A program made the position numbers and the translations under genes. The notes under the pieces were generated by a model. It searched no databases. It was not told the DNA's origin and worked only from the letters and a program-made list of their open reading frames with translations. Positions 1-8,772 of a DNA stretch of 64,000 bases are shown piece after piece. Source of the DNA: Tenacibaculum todarodis (GTDB taxonomy: Bacteria; Bacteroidota; Bacteroidia; Flavobacteriales; Flavobacteriaceae); contig NZ_CP018155.1 of NCBI RefSeq assembly GCF_001889045.1, forward strand, positions 1,614,001 through 1,678,000, given 5' to 3'. Numbering within the stretch: position 1 is the first letter of the stretch; the number at the start of each line of letters is the position of its first letter.

Positions 1-1
1 A

Positions 2-757
2 ATTGGTAAAGGACAACGTGGTATGATTGTAGCACAACCTAAAACTGGTAAAACCATGTTATTAAAGGATGTTGCCAATGCAATTGCTGCAAATCATCCA
101 GAAGTATATCAAATAGTTTTACTTATTGATGAACGACCTGAAGAAGTTACAGATATGAAACGTAATGTACGTGGAGAAGTTGTTGCTTCTACTTTTGATG
201 AGCCAGCAGACAAGCATGTTAAAGTTGCTAATATTGTTTTAGAAAAAGCAAAGCGTTTGGTAGAATGTGGCCATGATGTTGTTATTCTTTTAGATTCTAT
301 TACTCGATTAGCAAGAGCTTATAATACTGTAGCGCCAGCTTCTGGTAAAATTTTATCTGGTGGTATTGATGCTAATGCTTTACACAAACCAAAACGTTTC
401 TTTGGAGCGGCGAGAAAAATTGAAAATGGAGGTTCATTAACAATAATTGCAACTGCATTAACTGACACTGGTTCTAAAATGGACGAAGTTATATTTGAGG
501 AATTTAAAGGAACCGGTAATATGGAGCTTCAATTAGATAGAAATATTTCTAACAGAAGAATTTATCCTGCTATCGACTTAATTAAATCATCTACAAGGAG
601 AGATGATTTACTTTTAGATCCTAAAAACGTACAACGCATGTGGGTTTTACGAAAATATTTAGCAGATATGAACCCTATTGAAGCAATGGAGTTTATTAAT
701 GACAAGGTTAAGTATTCTAAAAACAACGATGAGTTCTTAATTTCTATGAATGGTTAA
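2..757 (+). CDS. rho: Transcription termination factor Rho, C-terminal part (5' end outside window)
   Basis: Rho is the hexameric RNA-dependent ATPase that translocates along nascent RNA and releases transcripts. The reading frame is open from base 2, so the gene starts before the window; the visible 251 residues begin just ahead of the Walker A motif (PKTGKT). Walker B is seen in [15 protein letters not shown]. The usual Rho segments follow: the [20 protein letters not shown] region, the secondary-channel loop near [20 protein letters not shown], and the conserved RRIYPAID stretch. The C-terminus ends normally at a TAA, followed by a strong hairpin terminator. The N-terminal RNA-binding domain cannot be judged here. 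The identification is essentially certain from the ATPase core. Confidence 0.97.
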   Translation: MGKGQRGMIVAQPKTGKTMLLKDVANAIAANHPEVYQIVLLIDERPEEVTDMKRNVRGEVVASTFDEPADKHVKVANIVLEKAKRLVECGHDVVILLDSITRLARAYNTVAPASGKILSGGIDANALHKPKRFFGAARKIENGGSLTIIATALTDTGSKMDEVIFEEFKGTGNMELQLDRNISNRRIYPAIDLIKSSTRRDDLLLDPKNVQRMWVLRKYLADMNPIEAMEFINDKVKYSKNNDEFLISMNG

Positions 758-780
758 TTAACTCGTTATTATTATTAAAT

Positions 781-818
781 AAAAAACACCTTTTTGATAA
801 ATCAAAAAGGTGTTTTTT
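781..818 (+). terminator. Intrinsic terminator after rho
   Basis: A 17-bp perfect inverted repeat (781-797 with 802-818) has a 4-nt loop and A-tract/T-tract flanks. It follows the rho stop by 24 nt. The A- and T-tracts would let it act on both strands, but the minus-strand gene has its own hairpin at 891-922. Confidence 0.85.
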
Positions 819-890
819 ATTTGTGTTAATTCCTACACATACTAATTACAAGTAATAAAGAATTGAACATTAAAAGCATTAACATTAAGC

Positions 891-922
891 AAAAAAAAAC
901 CGAAGCAAATGCTTCGGTTTTT
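891..922 (-). terminator. Intrinsic terminator after the PpiD-like gene
   Basis: Bases 895-906 pair with 911-922 around an AAAT loop (core CCGAAGC/GCTTCGG). Read on the minus strand it is followed by a run of T, which is the expected form for ending the minus-strand PPIase transcript 20 nt after its stop codon. Confidence 0.85.
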
Positions 923-941
923 CTATATATGATGTTTTGTT

Positions 942-3059
942 TTACTGAATTCCGTAAAAAGAAGCACGATTATCTTCAACATTAGAAGCTTTTTTAATTG
1001 CTTCATACATTTTAAAAGATTGATTTTTTCTCTGATCTGCAATACGTTTTCTGTAAGTATCGTAATTTGGTAAAGCAGTTGGCAACTCTTTTCTAGAAAC
1101 ACTAAAAGCAAATACACCTTTTTCTCCTTCTACCTTATTGTATAATTCATTTTCTTTAGCATTTATCATTGCTCCAACTACACTTGGTTCATTACCTACA
1201 CCTGAAATTGTTGGAGAATTTAATGTTACTGAAGAAATATTTTTTACAGATTGACCACTAGCACTTGCTATATCTGCTAAAGTAGCTCCGTTCATTTTAT
1301 CTTTAATTAATTCAGCTTTCTTTTCTTTTAAAACTAACGGACGAACTCTTGCTGTTGCTTTTTCTACAGATAATAAACCCTTTTTAGTTTTCCCCGTAAC
1401 TGTAGCAACTACATAACCATTGTCAATATCAAATCTTTTAAAATCTCCAGGTTCAACATCATTTCCAAAAGCCCAAGAAACTATTTGTCTTTGGTTACCT
1501 ATACCTGCAACATTTTCATCTAAAACTTTTAAACCAACTGATGCCCTTGCTTGCAATTCTTTACTTTTAGCTGCATCATCAATTGAACTACCATTTGACA
1601 ACTCTAAAGCAAATATTTCTGCATTTTGAAATATAGTATTCTCTGTTGCCTCTGAAGCCACAATTCTACGTGATAATGTTGCTAATTTTACAACTTTTTG
1701 CTTTTTAGTCTGATCATCAATTTTAATAATGTGAAAACCAAACTGTGATTTTACAACACCAATGTCCCCTTTTTTATTATTAAAAGAATAATCTCTAAAC
1801 TCAGGAACCATTCTATTGTAAGCAAACCAGTCTAACTCACCACCTTTATCTGCGTTTGTTTGGTCTGCAGAAAATTGTTTAGCTAAAGCTGTAAATTTAC
1901 TTCTATTACGTTTTAATACAGATAAAATACTGTCTGCTTGTATTCTTGCATCATCTTCTACTAAAGTAGTCTCTGCTGTAGCTGATCTAGACCCTAAAAA
2001 AGGAATTAATATATGACTCGCTTTTACAGAGTCTGGCATTTGAGCAACTTCTCTTACTTTAGATATCTTATAAAAACCTCTATCCTTATAAGGACCAAAA
2101 ACTTCACCTTCATTTTTAGAAATAATACCTTCTGCTACTTCTGCAAAAAGATCATTCTTAAACATATAATTGTTATTTAAAGGCTCGTCTGATTTATTTT
2201 CATCTAAAAAAGCTACATAATCTGTTGTATTTTTTAATCCTTTAGATGCAAATTGCTCATTATCTTCTAATAAAGCACCAACTTCATTTTTTATAGCTAA
2301 TTCATCTTCCGCCGTAGGCAAGATATCAAACTTTACATATTTAAGATCTCTTAAAGCTTCAGTTTTAAAATCTGCTGGGTTTTTATCTATATAGTTTTGA
2401 ATATCACTCTTTTTCAAAACAATTAAACTATCTACTATTGTAGCGTAAGGTACATATACAAAACTACCCGAGATTTTAGTATTTTCATTAAAGTATTGAG
2501 CTTCTCCTTCTTTTAATGAAGCTCCTAATCCAGCTCCTATTAGATCGTCATAAGTAGTTCTTTTTAAATTATCACCAATAGAACTCATATAATTTTGCCA
2601 AGAATTCCAAGTTTCTTTTTGACTTGAATCTTCTTTAATGGTAGCTAAATATTCTAAAAACTTGCTTTTATCAAACATACCAGCAGTTTGAAACCTTGGA
2701 TCATTTTGTACAGAAGGTGTTTGATACAAAATATTCATAATATCTTGTTCTCCTAATGTTATACCTGCTTCTTCTAATTGAGTTGTGTATAATTTTTGTC
2801 TTACTAAATTATCCCAAACAGTTTTAGAAGCTTGCATTTCTGAAACTCTATTACCATTTTGTGTTTGATATAACTCTAAAGCTTCTGCAAACTCTTGTCT
2901 AGAAATAGTTTCTCCATTGATGTCTCCTACTTCATTTATTTTAGAAGAATTAAAAAAATCTCCTAAAGTTGATGGATCTAACACAAATGCAAAAAGTGCT
3001 AAACCTATTACAAGAATTAAGAACATTGAACGTTCTCTAATTTTCGATAAAATTGCCAT
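942..3059 (-). CDS. PpiD/SurA-type membrane-anchored peptidylprolyl isomerase
   Basis: This is a periplasmic folding factor anchored by one N-terminal membrane helix (about residues 12-30, after a basic start with RER). The next ~300 residues have the helical SurA/PpiD N-domain character. A parvulin (PpiC-type rotamase) domain lies at about 345-450, visible as KASHILIPF at its start, the GGELDWFAYNRMVPEF segment, and FGFHIIKIDD at its end. A long C-terminal region follows, with a second, degenerate PPIase-like part. At 705 residues it is longer than E. coli PpiD. It would assist outer-membrane and secreted proteins leaving Sec. It is the last gene of the minus-strand envelope run, 100 nt after the CNNM gene, with its own terminator. 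The family is sure; one-to-one equivalence with E. coli PpiD is inferred. Confidence 0.9.
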   Translation of the reverse strand: MAILSKIRERSMFLILVIGLALFAFVLDPSTLGDFFNSSKINEVGDINGETISRQEFAEALELYQTQNGNRVSEMQASKTVWDNLVRQKLYTTQLEEAGITLGEQDIMNILYQTPSVQNDPRFQTAGMFDKSKFLEYLATIKEDSSQKETWNSWQNYMSSIGDNLKRTTYDDLIGAGLGASLKEGEAQYFNENTKISGSFVYVPYATIVDSLIVLKKSDIQNYIDKNPADFKTEALRDLKYVKFDILPTAEDELAIKNEVGALLEDNEQFASKGLKNTTDYVAFLDENKSDEPLNNNYMFKNDLFAEVAEGIISKNEGEVFGPYKDRGFYKISKVREVAQMPDSVKASHILIPFLGSRSATAETTLVEDDARIQADSILSVLKRNRSKFTALAKQFSADQTNADKGGELDWFAYNRMVPEFRDYSFNNKKGDIGVVKSQFGFHIIKIDDQTKKQKVVKLATLSRRIVASEATENTIFQNAEIFALELSNGSSIDDAAKSKELQARASVGLKVLDENVAGIGNQRQIVSWAFGNDVEPGDFKRFDIDNGYVVATVTGKTKKGLLSVEKATARVRPLVLKEKKAELIKDKMNGATLADIASASGQSVKNISSVTLNSPTISGVGNEPSVVGAMINAKENELYNKVEGEKGVFAFSVSRKELPTALPNYDTYRKRIADQRKNQSFKMYEAIKKASNVEDNRASFYGIQ

Positions 3060-3137
3060 ACGTAATTTAATTTATTTTCAGTGGGCGAAGATACAATTTG
3101 GGTTTGTAAAATGCAATGATTTACAAGCAAGATTTTC

Positions 3138-3154
3138 AGCTCTTTGAAAGAGCT
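3138..3154 (-). terminator. Small intercistronic hairpin between CNNM and PPIase genes
   Basis: A 7-bp inverted repeat (AGCTCTT/AAGAGCT around TGA) lies 6 nt after the CNNM stop codon in the 100-nt spacer before the PPIase gene. It has no long T-run on the minus strand, so it may attenuate transcription or mark an mRNA end rather than terminate fully. Confidence 0.35.
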
Positions 3155-3159
3155 AAATT

Positions 3160-4428
3160 TTACTCTTCAAAATCTAGAAGTTTTACATAAACTTCATCAA
3201 TTTTTGAGGTACTAACTTTTAAGATTTTAATGTGAAGATTGTCTATAATAATTACTTCATCTTGTTCAGGAATGTTTTCTGTATGATGTATAATAAAACC
3301 TCCAAGAGTTTCATAAGCTTCTTCTTTCACTATATTTAAATCATAGGTTTCATTTAAGTAATCTACTTCTAAACGTGCAGAAAAGTTAAACTCGCTATCA
3401 TTAATTTTCTCTTCTAAAAAATCTTGACTATCGTGTTCGTCTTCAATTTCTCCAAATAACTCTTCAACAACGTCTTCAACAGTTATCATTCCGGAAGTTC
3501 CACCATATTCATCTACAACTACAGCTATACTTTTACGTTTTTTCATTAAAACATTAAGCACATCATTAATCATCATAGATTCTGGTACTATTTCTACAGG
3601 AAGCAAAATAGATTTAATTGTTTTTGGACTTTTAAACAGCTCAAATGCGTTTACGTATCCAATAATATCATCTAAAGAAGTTTTGTAAACTAATATTTTA
3701 GAATAACCGGTTTCTATAAATTCTTTTTTTAAATTAGTAACCGTTTGGCGTAGTTCTACAGCCATTATCTCGGTTCTAGGAACCATAATTTCTCTTGCTT
3801 TTACATTATGAAATTCTAATGCATTTTGAAAAATTTGAATTTCTGAATCTAATTCTTCATCGTCAGAATTTGTAGTTTCTAATTGTTCTGTAATGTAATT
3901 CCCAAGTTCTTCTTTACTGAATTCTGTTTGCTCTTCTTTAGAGTTAGTCTTAAAAATTACACGCAAACAAAAATCTGAAATAGCTGTTATAAATTCTGAA
4001 ATAAAATGAAAAACCACATAAAAAATATAAGCAGGAATTGCGAATATCTTAAGAGCTTCATTTGCATAAATTCTAAAAATAGCTTTTGGTAAAAACTCAG
4101 CAGTCACCAAAATTATTAATGTAGAAATAAGTGTTTGTATTACTAAAATAATAAAATTAGAAAACATTGCTACTGGAAGAAACCTTAGTAAGATTCTTCC
4201 CATAAAATAACTATAAATTACCAAGGCTATATTATTACCAACTAACATTGTGGTAATAAATTTTGAAGATTTATGGGTAAGTCTTGTTAGAATTTTAGGT
4301 AAAAACCCCTCTCGTTTTTTCTCTAATTCTATGTGAAGCTTATTTGCAGAAACAAAAGCAATTTCCATCCCAGAAAAAAAAGCTGAGAATAAAATGGAAG
4401 CTATTGCAATTATGATTTCTACTTGCAT
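3160..4428 (-). CDS. CNNM/CBS-domain membrane protein (HlyC/CorC family)
   Basis: This integral membrane protein has the architecture of magnesium/cobalt-efflux-associated CorB/CNNM proteins. An N-terminal DUF21/CNNM membrane domain (residues ~1-190; helices near 5-25, 60-90, 95-115 and 130-155) carries the family segment SAFFSGMEIAFVSAN. A tandem CBS pair follows at about 210-330 (VPRTEIMAVE at its start; SIAVVVDEYGGTSGMITVEDV at its end). The C-terminal CorC_HlyC domain is at about 345-422. The protein is related to the flavobacterial gliding-associated GldE, but so are many CNNM proteins, and no ssb or gldD lies nearby, so that name is not used. Its start overlaps the stop of the small upstream gene by one base (TAATG), which implies translational coupling. 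Confidence 0.88.
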   Translation of the reverse strand: MQVEIIIAIASILFSAFFSGMEIAFVSANKLHIELEKKREGFLPKILTRLTHKSSKFITTMLVGNNIALVIYSYFMGRILLRFLPVAMFSNFIILVIQTLISTLIILVTAEFLPKAIFRIYANEALKIFAIPAYIFYVVFHFISEFITAISDFCLRVIFKTNSKEEQTEFSKEELGNYITEQLETTNSDDEELDSEIQIFQNALEFHNVKAREIMVPRTEIMAVELRQTVTNLKKEFIETGYSKILVYKTSLDDIIGYVNAFELFKSPKTIKSILLPVEIVPESMMINDVLNVLMKKRKSIAVVVDEYGGTSGMITVEDVVEELFGEIEDEHDSQDFLEEKINDSEFNFSARLEVDYLNETYDLNIVKEEAYETLGGFIIHHTENIPEQDEVIIIDNLHIKILKVSTSKIDEVYVKLLDFEE

Positions 4429-4631
4429 TAATTGGGTTTATTATTATTTCTTTTCTCTATTTTTTGTCTTAATCTTCTCTTTACAAAAAACATAAAGGTA
4501 ACTAAAACTGCAACTATTAAAAATAGATATGCTTTATTTCTATCAGAATTGAATCTAATTATTCCTTCTACAAGGCAAATTACAGCTACAACTAAATAAC
4601 CGTATTGTATTATTTTCCAAAGTTTATTCAT
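4428..4631 (-). CDS. Small two-helix membrane protein, unknown function
   Basis: The 67-residue protein has two predicted membrane helices (about 6-24 and 34-50) and a strongly basic tail (KRRLRQKIEKRNNN), so the tail should be cytoplasmic. No family is recognised. It sits directly between lptC (1-nt gap) and the CNNM gene (1-nt TAATG overlap), so it is almost certainly expressed as part of this operon. A role in the envelope is only suggested by position. Confidence 0.72.
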   Translation of the reverse strand: MNKLWKIIQYGYLVVAVICLVEGIIRFNSDRNKAYLFLIVAVLVTFMFFVKRRLRQKIEKRNNNKPN

Positions 4632-4632
4632 C

Positions 4633-5196
4633 TTAATTTTGTTTTGCTTCTAAATTACCAGTTACATCTTTTGCCATCCATTTTGTTAGATCTTCTTTAG
4701 ATTCAAATCCAATGCCTGTAAAAGTATCTTTTTCTTTAATAAGTATAAATTTATCTTCGGAAAAAAAGTAACCGATTTTTTGATCCCAATATAATTGATC
4801 TGTAACTAATTTAGACTTTCCAGTATGATTAACAACCACAACATTTCCTCTAATTTCTGAAATCGAAGTTTTAGTATAAGATAATGCGTAATTCCCTGTA
4901 ACTGTTGTTGAGTCTATTCCGTTTTTATCAATTGTTACAATTTTAATTCCTTCTGGAAATTCGTTATACGGATGTTCATTTCTATTTGAAAAATCGTGTA
5001 ATAAAGGTGTTGTTAATTTAGAAGTTATTCTACCAGAATCTTTATACACGTGATGAGCATTCTTTGCAACTGCAATTGGTAAGTTTTTTTCAGCTAAAAA
5101 ATTACGAACTTCTTTAGCATTGTTTGTACAAGAAAAAAACATTGCCACCATAAATATGGTAGCAATGTTAATATATATATTTCTTATATGTTTCAA
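4633..5196 (-). CDS. lptC: LptC, LPS export periplasmic component
   Basis: LptC is the periplasmic bridge of the Lpt machine that moves lipopolysaccharide from the inner-membrane ABC transporter to the outer membrane. The family pattern is seen in the beta-jellyroll region (VYKDSGRITSKLTTPLLHDF, then YNEFPEGIKIVTIDKNG, and VVVVNHTGKSKLVTDQLYWD). I prefer the TTG start at 5196. It yields a compact lipoprotein-like signal (basic start, hydrophobic core, MFFSC lipobox about 22 residues in) and begins 11 nt after the preceding stop. The upstream ATG at 5241 would add 15 polar residues and overlap the TPR gene by 34 nt. Bacteroidota LptC is often predicted to be lipid-modified or anchored in this way. 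lptE lies at 61081 on the other strand. Confidence 0.87.
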   Translation of the reverse strand: MKHIRNIYINIATIFMVAMFFSCTNNAKEVRNFLAEKNLPIAVAKNAHHVYKDSGRITSKLTTPLLHDFSNRNEHPYNEFPEGIKIVTIDKNGIDSTTVTGNYALSYTKTSISEIRGNVVVVNHTGKSKLVTDQLYWDQKIGYFFSEDKFILIKEKDTFTGIGFESKEDLTKWMAKDVTGNLEAKQN

Positions 5197-5207
5197 ATTG
5201 TAAACTA

Positions 5208-6521
5208 TTAAGGTACTCTTACCGTTTCTCCAATCCAACATCCAACTCTATAAGAACTTCCAGATGCGACTCCTTTTTGGAAAATTAATTTCTTAGAAGG
5301 TAAAGATGCTCTATAACTAGACACATATCTTCCGGCGTTAGAACCTGGATCTACAGATTGTGCCTTTCTTGCCATTTTTAATGCTGCTGCATACACCATT
5401 CTTTTTTCAAACTCATCACTACCACAACTGTTAGCACTTTTTGCATATAGGTTTGCAATTAATAAGTATGCTTTACCATAATTAGGGTTAAATGTTAATG
5501 CTTCTAAAGCTAAAGCTCTTGCATTAGATTTTTGCCCCGCAGAAGCTGCTTGTTGTGCAAAACTTAATTTTATTTTCGCTTTCTTAAAAGGATCAGTTTC
5601 TAAATCAAATGACTTTTGTCTCATTTGTATAGCTCCTGCTTCGTCTCCATTATTAGATAAAACACCTGCTAAGAATTTGTATGAGTCTGCAGATGGTGCA
5701 GCTTCAGCATAAGCTCTTGCCATTTTTTCAAATAATGGATCTGATTGACATCCTTTGTTATATAATCTAGAAACAGATCTTCTTAACCATGTTGCGTCAT
5801 TTTTGTTAGCGTCAAAATCTCTACTTAATAATGGTATTAATCTTGGACATGTTGCAATTTCAGAAATAATGTTATCCAAACCACCTTCTACTTGCCCTAA
5901 AGATTTAGAGTTAATTTTATAAGCTCTTAAATTTCTTAAACCTCTTTTATCTAAGTTTGCAGAATCTTTTCTTGCTTTACCAATCTTTTTAGAATAATCA
6001 TCTAATTTTTCTCCTACAGATTCCATTACGTCATCATAAGTGTTAAATACTTTTTGAGGATCAGAATCTTTATATTTATCTGTTACACCTTGGAAATATT
6101 TATAGATGTTTTTAACACCCATATCTTTTGGTGAAATTTTATAGGCTTTTTCTAAGATTGAAAAAATTTCATCTTCAGAACCTAAATTATTCTTAGCTAA
6201 ATACGTAGCGTAATCACTATGTGCTTTTGCTGTTCCTTTATTAGGGAAGTTAGCTAAACGCATTTCATATAGTTTTTTTACTAACGCATGGTCTTTTGAG
6301 CTCTCAGCTACTTTTGTCCCATATTTGTAAATATTAACAGACAAAGTAGGACAGCTAGTTAATAACCCATCTAATTGTGTTTTAGCTTCGGTATATTTTT
6401 TTGTTGTTACATTTCCCTTAAAAAGGTTGTATTTAATGTTACAATCTTGTGCCTGTGCGTTAACACCAATTGCTGCTAAGAAAAATAATCCTGTTAATAA
6501 GTGTGTAATTTTTTTCATCAT
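5208..6521 (-). CDS. TPR-containing exported protein
   Basis: The 437-residue protein starts with MMKKITHLLTG and a clear Sec signal peptide ending near NAQAQ. An ATG further upstream (6566) exists but would overlap the neighbouring gene and put 15 polar residues before the signal, so 6521 is chosen. The body is helical with TPR-like units near residues 85-160 (PNKGTAKAHSDYATYLAKNN) and 290-380 (NYGKAYLLIANLYAKSANSC). The C-terminal ~45 residues are beta-like. It is conserved next to lptC and coaX in flavobacteria, but I know of no assigned function. It is probably a periplasmic or outer-membrane-associated scaffold. Confidence 0.82.
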   Translation of the reverse strand: MMKKITHLLTGLFFLAAIGVNAQAQDCNIKYNLFKGNVTTKKYTEAKTQLDGLLTSCPTLSVNIYKYGTKVAESSKDHALVKKLYEMRLANFPNKGTAKAHSDYATYLAKNNLGSEDEIFSILEKAYKISPKDMGVKNIYKYFQGVTDKYKDSDPQKVFNTYDDVMESVGEKLDDYSKKIGKARKDSANLDKRGLRNLRAYKINSKSLGQVEGGLDNIISEIATCPRLIPLLSRDFDANKNDATWLRRSVSRLYNKGCQSDPLFEKMARAYAEAAPSADSYKFLAGVLSNNGDEAGAIQMRQKSFDLETDPFKKAKIKLSFAQQAASAGQKSNARALALEALTFNPNYGKAYLLIANLYAKSANSCGSDEFEKRMVYAAALKMARKAQSVDPGSNAGRYVSSYRASLPSKKLIFQKGVASGSSYRVGCWIGETVRVP

Positions 6522-6538
6522 CTGTCCGTATTTTTTTG

Positions 6539-7819
6539 TTAATCTATTTGTCTTTTCTTGAACCAAATATCGTTCAAAGATAAACTTAATCTAAAATTAA
6601 AATAATTTTCTTGTATTAAATTATTGTCAGTTGTTCCTCTTTGTCCATACTCTAATCCTATATTAATATTAGAAGCTCGGTTACCCAACGGCAATCCTAA
6701 TCCAACATTTATGCCAAAGTCTTTAATTGGTGTAAAATTATTTCCATTTCCACTCCCATCAACTAATAAACCAGTGTCCTCAAACCTTAATCCTGCACGG
6801 TAAGTTATTCGATTCCAGTAACTAGAAATAGAGTTTATTTTTGGTAAATAAAAACCACCAATAGCTAATTTATTAGATTCTCCATACATATAAGTACTTC
6901 CTATTGCTGAATTATTATCTAATGCATCTTGAAACTCGTAATTAACACCAGCGTACCATTTATCTCTTTTACCAAGACCAACTCCTAAATTGGTTTTTAA
7001 AGGAATATTAAATGTAGTTACTGTTGATGAAGCTGAGAGTGTATCTCTTGGAATTTCAAATCCTGAACCATCAAAAGAAAGTGAATATAAATAAGCTTGA
7101 TTTTTTTCTGTTAAATTACTTTCTAATTGAACAGACACACCTGCATTTAATTGTAATTTATTAGATAATTCCTTTTGGTATTGCATACCTACTTTATATA
7201 AACCACCTCTAACTCTAGTAGTTTCCTCATTTTTTGTTCCTAAAGCTAAACCTTCTCTTTGATTTAAAATATCATTATCAACTGTACCAAAAACAAAGGA
7301 TGCTTCTACTCCTAAAGATAATCCTTTTAAAACCTCTATACCAAAAGCACCATACAATCTACTTGTTCCTCCAGTTCCTGTAAAACGGGTAAATTCTGTT
7401 AAATTATCATCTGCATCATATTTTTGATTTAATAATGCATAACCAACTGAAGATTGAGGTTGTAATCCTGCAGAAAAACCAGCTTTATCACCAATTGGAA
7501 AACCAAGAGCAATATATCGTAAACTTGTTGCAGAACCAGATTGTTCTCCGGAACTCTCTTTTAATGTTAAATCGGTCATTAAACCTCCTATTCCATAAGT
7601 TGCAAAACGTAAATTAGCGTTTGCAGCTGGATTGATGAAATTTAAATAATGATCTGTCTTAAAAGCAACACCAATACCTCCCATAGAAGATTGCTCTACT
7701 GTTGTTGAGCTAAACTCTTCACCTAAACCAAAAAAAGAATATGGTGATGAATTGTTTCTTTGTGCTATTATTACTGAAGTTGATAATAGTATAAACGCAA
7801 ATAATATTTTCTTAATCAT
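6539..7819 (-). CDS. Outer-membrane beta-barrel protein, unknown substrate
   Basis: The protein has a signal peptide (MIKKILFAFILLSTSVIIAQ) followed by ~400 residues of alternating hydrophobic/polar strands typical of a barrel, rich in glycine and aromatic residues. The early NNSSPYSFFGLGE motif and the NFINPAANANL segment recall FadL/PorV-like outer-membrane proteins of Bacteroidota. The closing strand ends with LSLNDIWFKKRQID. Its start lies within the last 8 nt of coaX, and its stop is 17 nt before the TPR gene, so it is co-transcribed. A transport or assembly role is inferred from fold only. Confidence 0.8.
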   Translation of the reverse strand: MIKKILFAFILLSTSVIIAQRNNSSPYSFFGLGEEFSSTTVEQSSMGGIGVAFKTDHYLNFINPAANANLRFATYGIGGLMTDLTLKESSGEQSGSATSLRYIALGFPIGDKAGFSAGLQPQSSVGYALLNQKYDADDNLTEFTRFTGTGGTSRLYGAFGIEVLKGLSLGVEASFVFGTVDNDILNQREGLALGTKNEETTRVRGGLYKVGMQYQKELSNKLQLNAGVSVQLESNLTEKNQAYLYSLSFDGSGFEIPRDTLSASSTVTTFNIPLKTNLGVGLGKRDKWYAGVNYEFQDALDNNSAIGSTYMYGESNKLAIGGFYLPKINSISSYWNRITYRAGLRFEDTGLLVDGSGNGNNFTPIKDFGINVGLGLPLGNRASNINIGLEYGQRGTTDNNLIQENYFNFRLSLSLNDIWFKKRQID

Positions 7820-8543
7820 TCTTAGAATTGTAAATCAAAATTGTGTGTAATCCTTCCAAAACAAAATTTGGAGTCGCAAATATGCTACTTTTTAATTGTT
7901 TAGCCAAGAAATTTGTATCTCCTCCTGTTAAAACTACTGTTAAATCATTAAATTGTTTTTTATACTGATTAATTACACCGTCTAACTCATTACAAACTCC
8001 ATTAACTATTCCGGAATGGATAGAAGTATCTGTAGAATCCCCTATAAAATTTTCTATCTCTTTATTTTCTAATAACGGTAGTTTAGACGTAAAAGTATTT
8101 AGTGCTTTATAGCGCATTTTAATTCCTGGAGATATTGCTCCACCTAAGTATTTTCCTTCTTTTGTAACAAAATCAAACGTTATACAAGTTCCAGCATCTA
8201 TAATTAAGGTATTTTCTTTAGGAAATTGTTGAACAGCAGCAGAAACCAATGCAATTCTATCTACACCAAGTGTTTTTGGAGTTTTATAATTATTCTTAAA
8301 AGGTACTTTAGTTTGATGAGAAAGCTCCACAATAGGTAGAACATCTTTCAATTTATCCATCTTAAATTTTGAGATTGTAGCTACAGAAGATATAATTCCT
8401 TTAAAAATAGTATACTTTTTTACTATTTTTTTTATTTCAGAAATAATTCTTTTTTTATCAAATACCACAAGTTCCAACAAGCTATCATTTTGATAAACAG
8501 CTGCTTTAATTCTTGTATTTCCAACATCTATAATTAAGTACAT
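7812..8543 (-). CDS. coaX: Type III pantothenate kinase
   Basis: CoaX phosphorylates pantothenate with ATP, the first step of coenzyme A synthesis. It belongs to the ASKHA fold. The phosphate-1 motif is at the N-terminus (IIDVGNTRIKAAVY), the GVDRIALVSAA segment near residue 90 is the substrate-binding GxDR region, and LIIDAGTCITFDFV is the second nucleotide-binding motif. The 243-residue length is typical. It is the first gene of the minus-strand envelope operon and overlaps the barrel gene by 8 nt. A CoaX-lptC-PPIase order is common in flavobacteria. Confidence 0.95.
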   Translation of the reverse strand: MYLIIDVGNTRIKAAVYQNDSLLELVVFDKKRIISEIKKIVKKYTIFKGIISSVATISKFKMDKLKDVLPIVELSHQTKVPFKNNYKTPKTLGVDRIALVSAAVQQFPKENTLIIDAGTCITFDFVTKEGKYLGGAISPGIKMRYKALNTFTSKLPLLENKEIENFIGDSTDTSIHSGIVNGVCNELDGVINQYKKQFNDLTVVLTGGDTNFLAKQLKSSIFATPNFVLEGLHTILIYNSKND

Positions 8544-8593
8544 TCTTTTAATTTTAATATATTGTAAAAATACAACAGATTTTTTAACTTTTA

Positions 8594-8626
8594 TTTGGTT
8601 AATAAGTAAAAAGGGTCTTATATTTG
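8594..8626 (+). promoter_or_regulatory. Bacteroidota-type promoter of tRNA-Phe
   Basis: TTTGG at 8594-8598 is followed 20 nt later by TATATTTG (8619-8626), matching the Bacteroidota consensus TTTG-N19/20-TAnnTTTG. The tRNA begins 16 nt after it. This is the clearest promoter in the window. Confidence 0.75.
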
Positions 8627-8642
8627 CATCCGCTAACGCAAT

Positions 8643-8718
8643 GGTGCCTTAGCTCAGTTGGTAGAGCAAAGGACTGAAAATCCTTGTGTCCCTGGTTCGA
8701 TTCCTGGAGGCACCACCA
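8643..8718 (+). tRNA. tRNA-Phe (GAA)
   Basis: The 76-nt cloverleaf has a 7-bp acceptor stem (GGTGCCT with AGGCACC), a D-loop with the AGCTCAGTTGGTAGAGC pattern, an anticodon arm with loop CTGAAAA (anticodon GAA, phenylalanine), a T-arm with GGTTCGATTCC, discriminator A and an encoded CCA. It is transcribed alone on the plus strand, with a promoter just upstream and a hairpin terminator 3 nt after it. Confidence 0.97.
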
Positions 8719-8720
8719 TA

Positions 8721-8750
8721 AAAGCCCAAACTTATGTTTGGGCTTTTTTA
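8721..8750 (+). terminator. Intrinsic terminator after tRNA-Phe (bidirectional)
   Basis: GCCCAAAC (8725-8732) and GTTTGGGC (8737-8744) pair around TTAT, with flanking A4 and T6. It serves tRNA-Phe on the plus strand and, because of its A-tract, could also end the minus-strand lipoprotein gene stopping at 8773. The same hairpin core recurs at 10441-10460. Confidence 0.85.
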
Positions 8751-8772
8751 ATTAAATAAATTTTAAACTAAT

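Noticed and set aside
923..1117. Short minus-strand frame overlapping the end of the PPIase gene
   Set aside because: It is out of frame with the PPIase, has no family signature and no start context.
3160..4428. Naming the CNNM/CBS gene gldE
   Set aside because: CNNM paralogues are common, and the usual gldD/ssb neighbours of gldE are absent here.
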